A stretch of 64,000 nt of DNA from Adiantum capillus-veneris. Its lineage: Eukaryota > Streptophyta > Polypodiopsida > Polypodiales > Pteridaceae. The DNA is taken from NCBI GenBank assembly GCA_014529385.2, contig CM043948.1, positions 26,050,268 to 26,114,267 of the forward strand. Reading direction: 5' to 3'. Numbering within the stretch: the first letter of the stretch is position 1; each line of letters starts with the position of its first letter. The translations under genes were made by a program, and so were the position numbers. The notes under the pieces are model-generated. The model was given only the letters and a program-made list of their open reading frames with translations. It had not been told where the DNA came from and did no database searches. Of this stretch, positions 56,669-64,000 are shown in pieces.

Positions 56669-57424
56669 GTACCCTTAAAGGTTACTTGCTTTGTTTTGTG
56701 GGTGTTTTGCACCCCGTTTTCTACTTGATTTTTTCTTGTTTTTTATGTTTTTTGAATGTTTTTGAATGTTTGATTTTTTTTATTAAAGTGTTTTAATAGC
56801 TCAAAGTGAGCGTATCACTTAGAGGATCGTTGTGTGCTTTACAACACAATTTTCGGACATCTGACGTTCCGTTGGTCCTTAAAAATCGATTTTTAGCTAC
56901 GTTGAAGCTAAAATTCGTTTTTTTTTTAAAGGCGACTGAGGCCTAGGCCTGAGTGTGAGGTTGGGCTTGGGTCTGGGAGATATTTCCGATCCCGAGGATC
57001 CCGGTCCTAACTACCTTTAATTTTTATTTATTTTTAATAAGGATAAGGTCGTCGCGGCCTGTGCGAGAGCACACACACACTCTATCTACCTACTTCTAAC
57101 TAATACACCTACTCTTACACACTAACACACTCTATTAACTCTCACTAATCTACTTCCTACTTACTGTACACACAAAACTAACTACTTTAATACACAGAGA
57201 ACAAACACAGAACCTTTGAAAACTCCATTAACAAAACAAACTAACTACCTTAATACACAGAGAATAAACACAGAACCTTTGAAAACTCCATTAACAAAAA
57301 AAACACACAGTATAACACCAAATCCCTCTTCTCAACACACACAAACTCCTTCCCTACCTTTCCTATAATTGAAATTGCACCACGGAGAAGCATAGAGTGC
57401 TACTCGAGCTTAATGGATGGCATT
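56669..57424 (-). other. 5' leader of element 4
   Basis: Non-coding sequence between the primer site and the upstream ORF. A 63-bp tandem duplication occupies about 57174-57300 (ACTAACTAC(T/C)TTAATACACAGAGAA...CTCCATTAACAAAA twice). The middle is A/C-rich. Confidence 0.55.
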
Positions 57425-57441
57425 CCCCGACAACGGCGCCA
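57425..57441 (-). promoter_or_regulatory. primer-binding site of element 4, tRNA-Asp type
   Basis: The + strand CCCCGACAACGGCGCCA matches the 3' end of plant tRNA-Asp (CCCCGGCAACGGCGCCA) at 16 of 17 positions, as recalled. It ends four bases before the 5' LTR at 57446. tRNA-Asp priming is typical of Athila/Tat-group gypsy elements. Confidence 0.85.
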
Positions 57442-57445
57442 AAAA

Positions 57446-57686
57446 TGTGCGCGTATGTCACACGTGTCAATGCAAGGAACTTGCCGATACACCATGTGCG
57501 AGCCACAAATGGCTCCAGCACACAACAAGCCTAAACTAGTAGGCTCAAAGAAGGCGATGGTGTGTCACTCACCGCTCTACGCTTGCTTCATGGAGGATTC
57601 CTCACCGCGAAGAGGAAGGAGCCGCCGCTTCGCCGTGCTCAACCACTTCGCCGCCGCCGTGCCTTCGTAATGCTGGATCGCCCACA

Positions 57687-57746
<60 letters not shown>

Positions 57747-58074
57747 AGGAGGTGAAGAAGAAGAAGATGGAGATGGAGATGGAGCAAGAGCACTCTTCTA
57801 TTGCACAAATGAGAGAATGAGTGAATTTTAGGTTTAGTTGACTTTTATATGAGCTCGCTCCATTCACACTTGGGCACCCATGCTTAGCCAACTAATCCCT
57901 TGAATGTTCCAGTTAGAGTGCGCCTCTCATCGGCGATCACTCTTACCCTTTTCCTATTGGACCGACAATCCCGGTACCTGACTCTACCAAATAATTAAAT
58001 AATACAATGTGCGCCGTAGGTTACAACGTCCGTCTCGTAGGTGATAGGGTGTCCGTGAGCTGTGAGGGTTAATA
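57446..58074 (-). repeat. 5' LTR of element 4
   Basis: 629 bp, the partner of 37579-38251. It has a shorter (CT)n(CA)n tract (57687-57746) and a minus-strand TATAAAAG at 57842-57849. The outer end reads TTAATA instead of TTAACA, a point change at the terminal CA. Confidence 0.88.
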
Positions 58075-58176
58075 TCTGATCAATAGGATCTTGGCTCCCG
58101 TGTTGCTTTTGCTGCTCATCAAGTATCTATGGCCTTCTGAATCTGTGTACAAAAAGTTATCTCCATTGTAGCCATA
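58075..58176 (-). pseudogene. element X ORF, portion upstream of the gypsy insertion
   Basis: The minus strand reads an open frame with the module LYTDSEGHRY (58123-58152). It runs into the target duplication in the same frame as the ORF piece at 37427-37578. A stop near 58173 ends it on the 5' side, which may be a mutation or the true edge. This frame continuity across 20 kb is the main proof of the insertion. Confidence 0.6.
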
Positions 58177-58194
58177 TAGCTATAAAATGTGCTC

Positions 58195-58761
58195 TGTTGT
58201 AGTTGTGCATGTGTTTCCACTACTACTAACTTGCTCTGTTGTACTTGAATTCTTAGCTCGATTTGAGTCCATGTTGGATCAATCTACAAAAACTGTCAAT
58301 TGGCAGATTCTAGTATTGATTAGTAGAATTTCTGCTGCTCATACTAGCCTAATCTGCAATTGTATGCGAGTTGTGCTCCTGTTTGTCCAATTAGAAGCTA
58401 ATTGTCAATGCAATTGCTTGCACTTGCCAATTTCTAGCGTACATATTCACTTCTAGCTCCTTGACCGAATCGCGACAACTCTGTCACAATTTAGATAGAA
58501 TACTAATATTCTTGGCCAAATTAATTCAATCCCAGTTCCCAAGGAGATCCCAAAATTTAGCTCGAAATTTTGAGCTTCGATGAGTTTACAATTCTGATTT
58601 GTCGATTTTTGGCTCAATTTTGACAAATTTAGAAATTTGTCTTCCCCTCACGGCTTTGAGTTGGTCTTTTCGCACTAAGTAACACACTCTCTATTGTGTG
58701 CTTTGAGCTTCCTTCGTCTTCTCCAAGCTGTGTGTGTTTCTCTGCAACCCTAATTCCAACA
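58195..58761 (+). repeat. 5' LTR of second copia element (probable)
   Basis: The right end, TTCCAACA at 58754-58761, is fixed by the adjacent primer site. The left end is inferred from TGTTG at 58195 (TGTTG...CAACA ends) and from the end of the element X frame; an alternative TGTTG lies at 58237. About 570 bp, with no gene. The matching 3' LTR lies outside the window. Confidence 0.55.
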
Positions 58762-58763
58762 AT

Positions 58764-58775
58764 TGGTATCAGAGC
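58764..58775 (+). promoter_or_regulatory. primer-binding site, initiator Met-tRNA (second copia element)
   Basis: TGGTATCAGAGC, the exact copia primer site, two bases after the LTR end. The leader 58776-59123 has no gene. Confidence 0.95.
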
Positions 58776-59123
58776 AGGTCACGTCCTCCCGGGCTTAGTC
58801 GCCAGCTGCTCCACCACACGCCTGCTCACTTTCTCATATTTCAGTGAGATTTGGCGAGCCTTCGCAGGTCAACAAATATTTTGGGTGAGCTCGAGGAGCT
58901 CGGACTGCTCAGAATTTTGATTTGGGCTCATTTCGGCCTCCGTTTTCACTATAGGCAGTACTGCACAGGCTATTTCGTCATTTTGTGCAGAATTTCTGTC
59001 AGTGTCGTTTTCTGCATAACAGGTGCCTTATAGTCTTCTACGGTTTGTTCTATATAGCACAGGTTGTTCCCGCTCCATTTCTCCTATTTTCGAGCAGTTT
59101 TCACATCAGGTGCAGCATTTACC

Positions 59124-59529
59124 ATGGCTGACAACAACAACACAGATGTGTTCAAGATGTTTGCTGCTGAGGACAGGTTGGATGGGGACAACTACCCTAT
59201 GTGGGCTTATATGATGCAACATGTTCTTGTGTCAAAAGGTGTCTGGACCATTGATGTACGTCCTGGTTCTGAGGATGTAGGCGATGTTGAGGATGTTGCA
59301 GGTCTTGCTGCAAGGATTGCAGCTGTTAGAGTTGTTTTGCCTATGGCAGAACAAGCTTGTTGGGATGTTAAGGATGCGCAGGCTCATGCATTGATTGCGT
59401 TGTCTGTGAACCGCACTATTGTTCCTCACATCCGTTCAACAAAATCAGCAAAACAGGCTTGGGATATTTTAGCAGGTCTTTATGCAAGCCGCAATGAGGC
59501 TAAAATTGCTTTGCTGTGTAAAGAGCTGG
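59124..59529 (+). pseudogene. copia gag, truncated by the CACTA insertion
   Basis: The start is ATG 59124 (MADNNNTDVFKMF), chosen because the gag motif FNG-x-NY-x-x-W appears 17 codons later as LDGDNYPMWAYMMQHVL. The frame continues with the UBN2-type pattern (AHALIALSVNRTIVPHI, AKQAWDILAGLYASRNEAKI). It is cut at 59530 inside the LLCKEL region. The remainder of the element should lie beyond the CACTA transposon. Confidence 0.88.
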
Positions 59530-59550
59530 CACTACAAGAGGCTATTCATA

Positions 59551-59645
59551 TTAGCGACGCTCACACAGCGACGCTCAAAAAAAAAATCCCGGCGTCGCTA
59601 TGAGCGTCGCAAATTTCTTTGTAAATTTGCGACGCTCATAGCGAC
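59551..59645. repeat. CACTA subterminal repeats with a 23-bp-arm palindrome
   Basis: AGCGACGCTC occurs at 59553 and 59567 (direct). An inverted repeat follows with perfect 23-bp arms (59594-59616 and 59623-59645) and a 6-nt loop. Such repeats are the expected binding sites for the element's own regulatory protein. Confidence 0.88.
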
Positions 59646-59737
59646 ACCGGCTGGGCTAAAAAAATAACAGAGCGCGCCCAAAAACTCAAATCTCAGATCT
59701 GAGTTTTTCGGCGCCCTCAAGCAAGGAACAGGTAACG

Positions 59738-59738
<1 letters not shown>

Positions 59739-59789
<51 letters not shown>

Positions 59790-59796
59790 CTTCTAC

Positions 59797-59830
<34 letters not shown>

Positions 59831-59952
59831 GAGGAGAGGAAGGAGAGCCAGGTATGCTCCTTCCCTCTCCTCACTCTCATGTTCCCTTCCCCTCTTTCTC
59901 TCTCCCTCTCTCTCTCTCTCTCACACACACATACACACACACATATAGTGTT

Positions 59953-60004
<52 letters not shown>
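59739..60004. repeat. CT, CA and GA microsatellites
   Basis: Near-pure tracts: (CT)n about 59739-59784, (AC)n about 59798-59831, (CT)n about 59893-59922, (CA)n about 59922-59944, and (GA)n about 59957-60004. Long frames through them on both strands are repeat translations and were not called. Confidence 0.92.
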
Positions 60005-60008
<4 letters not shown>

Positions 60009-60036
60009 AACATAAACAAAAACGCACACACACATA

Positions 60037-60238
60037 CATAAACAAAGAATGCACACACACATTGAGAGAGGAAAAGAGAGAGAGAGCATGCATAAACAAA
60101 AAATGCACGCATTGAGAGAGGAAAAGAGAGAGAGAACATGCATAAACAAAAAACGCACACATTGCGAGAGGAAAAGAGAGAGAAAACATGCATACGATCC
60201 AAAAAAACGCACACACATTGAGAGAGAAAGAGAGAGAA
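60037..60238. repeat. four-copy ~50-bp minisatellite
   Basis: Units start with CATAAAC or CATACGA at 60037, 60091, 60141 and 60191. Each continues with AAAAA(T/C)GCAC...ATTGAGAGAGGAAAAGAGAGAG. Periods are 54, 50 and 50 bp. Confidence 0.88.
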
Positions 60239-60632
60239 ACTAATTTAACATTGTAGGAAACTAATTAAAATTAAAAGACCTAAAGATCTAGCCGACGAGG
60301 AGTTGAACTCAAGACCTATTATTCAAGAGGGAAATGGCATAACCAATCTATCATACTTGGCATGGGTGATAGAAAGGTTATACCATTTATCTCTTTTTAT
60401 TGGCACACACATCCGCACACGCGCACACACACAAGAAGAAGAGAGTTATAACGTCGTAGGAAACTATCCTAAAAGACGTTAAAGATTAGGTTAGATGTAG
60501 ACTTACGTTAAATTAGATTTAGGTTTATTTAAGTTAAATTAGATTAGATTTAGGTTTATTTTTATTTAGATTTACTTTTATTTACGCTAGATTTAGATTT
60601 ACGTTATATTAGATTAGATTTAGGTCTCCATA

Positions 60633-60986
60633 GACTGCGATGCCTGCATGAAGCGGGTGAAGAAAGCCCTCAATGGAATATAGGGTATTGCTGCCTTCAC
60701 TCCTGGTGGGCTCCGTCGATCCAAAAGTAATAGTGAAATGTCTTCAGAAGATAGGGAAGAAGGTGGATCTTCAAGGCGGCAAGAGTCACTACATCCCCGA
60801 CACAATGACCATCTAGACAACCTCTAGTCATTCAACAGCAACTTCAAAGTTAGTAACAAGAGCAAGAATGGTCTAAAGGGCCAATTGCGGTCGTCAGATG
60901 TGGATGGAGATGAGGCAGCATCACCGCCGGAAGTTAACTCTCACATCTTTAGTGATGAGAATGCCAACTCTTGCCGAGTTATGTGA
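60633..60986 (+). pseudogene. probable captured host-gene fragment, HMA-like CxxC start
   Basis: 118 codons of ordinary composition lie in one frame, with only two TAG stops (near 60681 and 60825) and a terminal TGA. It begins DCDACMKRVKKALNGI, resembling the CxxC-xx-(K/R)V-x-x-A-L helix of heavy-metal-associated (HMA) domains. It continues with Ser/Arg/Glu-rich sequence (SKSNSEMSSEDREEGG, GDEAASPPEVNSH). An AG precedes the first codon, like a splice acceptor (CCATAG). It differs in composition from the AT-rich repeats around it. CACTA elements often carry host exons, so capture is the likely origin. The HMA call rests on one motif. Confidence 0.4.
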
Positions 60987-61135
60987 AAAATTATGTGTTA
61001 AATCAGTTTTAAGGTTCTTATAATCCCTATTAGTTTAGTTCTTTGTTTTTAATATAGCATAATTTACGTTAGATTTAGATTTATGTTATATTAGATTAGA
61101 CTTAGGTTTATTTAGGTTTATTTAGGTTTACCCAC

Positions 61136-61310
61136 ACACACACACACACACACAAGAAGAAGAGAGTTTTAACGTCGTAGGAAACTATCCCAAAAGACGT
61201 TAAAGATTAGGTTAGATGTAGACTTACGTTAAATTAGATTTAGGTTTATTTTTAGTTAGACTTACGTTTATTTAGATTTACGCTTATTTACGTTAGATCG
61301 AGTCCACGCA
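61136..61310. repeat. direct repeat of 60415-60580 within CACTA
   Basis: CACACACAAGAAGAAGAGAGTT(A/T)TAACGTCGTAGGAAACTATCC, and on through GATTAGGTTAGATGTAGACTTACG, occurs at about 60420 and again at 61142, flanked by degenerate TTTAGGTTTA runs. The spacing of about 720 bp encloses the captured fragment. Confidence 0.82.
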
Positions 61311-61587
61311 AGAATTACTTACGGTTTAGGGTTTAGAGTTAGACGAACAGTGAAAAGATCTACTGTGAAAAGATGTTAAGATGCTGTGAAGTGCTACAGC
61401 TAGAGAAGAGGCAAAGGGGTTTTGTCCACTACATGCAGTATCATGTAGACGTGGGTCTGTAGATTTCTTGTACCCACAAATATAGGTATTGACCAATAAA
61501 GACGAGATTATAACCCGGTGGTTCTGATCTCCGTGCACCTCTAGACCGAGGTGTGCGGGGATTGGACATGACTAGAGAATGTGAGGT

Positions 61588-61588
<1 letters not shown>

Positions 61589-61632
<44 letters not shown>
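61589..61632. repeat. (GA)n microsatellite
   Basis: A pure (GA)~21 tract just upstream of the transposase start. Confidence 0.93.
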
Positions 61633-61635
<3 letters not shown>

Positions 61636-61697
61636 GACGAAGAATGCCAATAGAATATTAAATTTGTTGTCCAGGTTATAAGATTTTTATCCTCATT

Positions 61698-64000
61698 ATG
61701 AGTAGTTACGAGGATGTGGGACCGTCCAACCGAAACACCTATCTCTCAACGAGGGTCTTATGTCCTTGTAATCAATGCAAGCATGCTGTGCGACGGACAA
61801 GACGTGTTTCTTTGCAGCACGTTCACGAATTTGGCGAGTTCGATCCATCTATTATAGATCGAGTTGTTGCCAATTATAACTCGTCGGACTCTGACGCTGG
61901 CCAACAAGCAGCAATCTTGCAACCCAATAGACGTGTTCGCAGGCGCTTTGGTCAAGCAGCATATGTGATGCCACAAGATGTAGCCTCTGACAACTCGGGG
62001 GATGATCATGCAGAGCACATTCCCAACGAGGCAATGTTTGAGCCCGAGATTGATGAAATGATCGAGACGATCATGGATTCAGAAAGGCTTATCTATGATG
62101 ATATGAAAAGTGAAGCCGATACGCCATTGTATAATGTAGCACGTATGTCTAGATTGAAAGCACTCCTGGTTCTTCTCAACATGCAGACAAAGTTTGGATG
62201 GAGTGACACTAGCGTCACAACACTTTTCAGGTGATCTATTACAATTAGTTTACTTTAATAAAACTCTAAATGTATAATGATCTGATAGATTTTTACACGA
62301 CTGTATCGTATTTTTATGTTGTGTAGATTGCTTAAAGAGCACATACTACTAGCTGACAATGTGATGCCAGATTCTCGAGATGAAGCAAGAAAGATTTTGC
62401 GAAACTTGGGGATGGATTACAATTCTATCCACGCTTGTCCTAATGACTGCATTCTTTTCAGAGGGGAATACATAGACATGGAGAAGTGTCCGAAATGTGA
62501 TTCCGAAAGATATCGAGTAGATCTCCACGGGACAAAAATTCCACAAAAGGTTTTGCGACATTTTCCTCTGCTTCCTCGCATCAAGCATTTCTTCGAATGT
62601 AAGTCCATGGCCGCCCTAGCATCATGGCATGAGGAGAATAAATCTTCGGATGGTGTGCTACGAATTCCTGCAGATTGCGCAGCCTGGAAACATATAGATG
62701 GAACATGGTCGGATTTTGCCAGGGAAGCTCGAAATTTGCGCTTAGGCCTGGCTATGGATGGCATAAATCCATTTGGTCAAAGATCAACATCTTACAGTGT
62801 ATGGCCCGTTGTCATCGTCAACTACAACATTCCCCCGTGGTTGACTACGAAGAAGGGGCACCTATGGCTAAGCTTGATTGTGCCAGGGCGATATAAAGTG
62901 GAGAATATGGATGTGTATCTTCATCCACTATTGGAAGAGCTACAACAATTGTGGATTGGCATAGAGGTGGTGGATATGAGACGACACACAGGACGAGGGA
63001 ATGCTTTGATCAGAGGCATTCTAATGTGGACCATGCATGACTATCCCGGGCTAACAGAATGCTCACGTGATCTATTGACACTCCTCACTCAGACACTATA
63101 AATCTTGTTTTTTCCCATAGTTGATCTATCATCATGTGTATACATGCAGCGCTTCAAACAAGCGGATACAGAGCATGTGTCACATGTGGACCTAGACTGA
63201 ATGCACGTAGGGCGCCCTCACTGAAGAAGCAAATCTACGAAGGTCATCAAGCGTATCTTCCAGAGAATCATGTGTTACGCGACGGATTTTTGGGAAGAGA
63301 GCCACCAAGGATGTCTGCACAAGCATGGTTAGAGCAGAAGGAGATGTGCGATGACGGATTGCCTCCAGGGATGAAGAGACTATCTCTATGGTACGAGTTA
63401 CCATACTGGCCCCGACTCATGATCAATCACTTGCTCGATCCAATGCACATATTCAAGAATGTGGGTAATCTACTATGGGACCATCTGACCGGCAAGAAAG
63501 ATACTTTGGGAGCCAGAGTTGACCTTAGAAATGTGGATCGTATGGAGCAATATTGGCCGCGTCTGATGGATCGATAAAACTCCCTAAAGCACCATGGATT
63601 TTCACAGGAGCCCAAGAACGCAAAGTAAAAGAGACCATTCGATCTTTGCGGACCCCCACTGGCGTAATGCACTCGCTCCGAACGTGTTTTACTAAAGACG
63701 AAAAGCTTACCGGTTTGAAGTCACACGATTGTCATAAAATGTATCAGGTACGTTCATAGTGGACTTTAATATCATTGCATAAAATGTGGACTTTAATATC
63801 ATTGCTGCACATACTTTACAGTTTATTTTACCGGTTGCCATTGAGGGATGTCTGTCTCTCGACATCCGTAACACAATCTACAAACTTGAAAAGCTGGTGC
63901 AATGGATCTCACAAAAGGAGATCAACGTAGACTCCATACCATTCGCCAAACTAAATGCTGCGGAGCTTGTGTGCATGTTTGAGAAACATTTTCCTACTAC
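61698..64000 (+). CDS. CACTA transposase (Tnp2 / Transposase_21), with introns; frameshifted and cut by the window end
   Basis: The start is ATG 61698. Exon 1 (61698-62230) has the transposase-associated pattern LCPCNQCKHAVR and an acidic linker. Three GT-AG introns keep the frame: 62231-62326, 63067-63149 and 63748-63821. Exon 2 carries the family hallmarks NLGMDYNSIHACPNDCILF, CPKCDSERY, LRHFPLLPRIKHFF, LGLAMDGINPFG, YSVWPVVIVNYNIPPWL and MWTMHDYPGL. Exon 3 has YRACVTCGPRL, LSLWYELPYWPRLMINHLLD and HIFKNVGNLLW. A frame break at about 63577 (one base) separates it from KLPKAPWIFTGAQE and GLKSHDCHKMYQ. Exon 4 starts FILPVAIEGCLSLDIR. The protein excises and moves the element. This copy is probably inactive because of the frameshift. 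Confidence 0.88.
63748..63821 (+). other. third intron of the CACTA transposase
   Basis: The donor follows ...ATGTATCAG (63747) and the acceptor is TTTACAG (63821), 74 bp. A 23-bp internal duplication (GTGGACTTTAATATCATTGC, twice) fills most of it. Frame and family motifs run on across it. Confidence 0.75.

Larger units (their letters stand above)
37579..58074 (-). mobile_element. giant Ty3/gypsy element 4, about 20.5 kb including nested insertions
   Basis: LTRs at 37579-38251 and 57446-58074 face each other in the same orientation with TGTGCGCG...GGGTTAA(C/T)A ends. Flanks are TCTAA (37574-37578) and TCTGA (58075-58079), a target duplication with one transition. The open frame of element X continues across the site, which confirms the boundaries. 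Inside, on the minus strand, lie the primer site, an upstream ORF (split by a copia element), gag, protease, RT (split by a TTAA element), RNase H, integrase, and an extra region with a second retropepsin. Without the copia (5.6 kb) and the small DNA element it would be about 14.4 kb. It is inactive because of stops, insertions and a changed catalytic residue. Part of it may be a further nested gypsy (see 49270-49668). Confidence 0.88.
59530..64000 (+). mobile_element. CACTA (En/Spm) transposon, 5' part; continues past window end
   Basis: The left end CACTACAAGAGG at 59530 interrupts copia gag after TGG (59527-59529, the presumed 3-bp target). Subterminal repeats of AGCGACGCTC type follow at once in both orientations. 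The transposase gene on the same strand (from 61698) is of the Tnp2/Transposase_21 family. The interval 59650-61697 holds microsatellites, minisatellites and a probable captured gene fragment. The right end is not in the window. Confidence 0.9.

Noticed and set aside
58077-58761. Starting the second copia LTR at TGATCAATAGG (58077)
   Set aside because: 58075-58176 is the continuation of the element X frame and belongs to the flank of the giant gypsy, so the LTR must start further right.
1-64000. CRISPR arrays, rRNA genes, bacterial operons or ordinary host genes
   Set aside because: The repeats are microsatellites, LTRs and TIRs without regular spacers. No rRNA core sequences were seen, and all recognisable proteins are of transposon origin.

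Overview
The window looks like nuclear DNA of a land plant with a large, transposon-packed genome. Supporting signs are Ty3/gypsy elements of plant-type clades (dual-RNase-H 'Tat-like' and chromodomain), Ty1/copia elements primed by initiator Met-tRNA, a primer site matching plant tRNA-Asp, a CACTA (En/Spm) element with GT-AG introns, and long GA/CT and CA microsatellites. I see no ordinary single-copy host gene, rRNA gene, CRISPR array or bacterial-type operon. Most coding regions are broken, so nearly everything here is a relic. The species cannot be named from the sequence.

Layout. 1-4.4 kb: simple repeats, a degenerate TACTGGTACT-type minisatellite and a decayed open stretch. 4.5-6.9 kb (+): a long ORF of unknown function followed by a reading frame resembling the N-terminal part of a Penelope-like reverse transcriptase. 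7.0-12.9 kb (-): a truncated Tat-like gypsy element whose 3' LTR is split by a solo copia LTR (TSD TATGT). 12.9-19.8 kb (-): a heavily decayed chromovirus-type gypsy element with a 1.34-kb TTAA-flanked non-autonomous DNA transposon in its 3' part. 20.06-31.48 kb (-): a full-length Tat-like gypsy element with about 2.75-kb LTRs. 31.5-37.58 kb (-): an LTR end, polypurine tract and decayed long ORF with repeated YxDxxGxxY-like modules ('element X'). 37.58-58.07 kb (-): a very large gypsy element inserted into element X (TSD TCTAA/TCTGA, tRNA-Asp primer site). It is itself hit by a 482-bp relative of the TTAA transposon (in RT) and by a complete copia element at 50.64-56.23 kb (TSD GGTAG). 58.08-58.18 kb: element X resumes. 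From about 58.2 kb (+): the 5' LTR, primer site and gag of a second copia element, cut at 59,530 by a CACTA transposon that runs off the right edge.

The order of events can be read from target-site duplications and interrupted frames. Element X came before the large gypsy, which came before the copia copy (GGTAG) and the small TTAA element. The second copia element came before CACTA. The solo copia LTR landed in an already resident Tat-like LTR. The most unusual items are the Penelope-like RT relic with its long unrecognised N-terminal ORF, the modular YxDxxGxxY ORF of element X, a second retropepsin-like domain downstream of the integrase in the large gypsy, the TTAA-flanked transposon family, and a probable captured host-gene fragment plus a 23-bp-arm palindrome inside the CACTA element.
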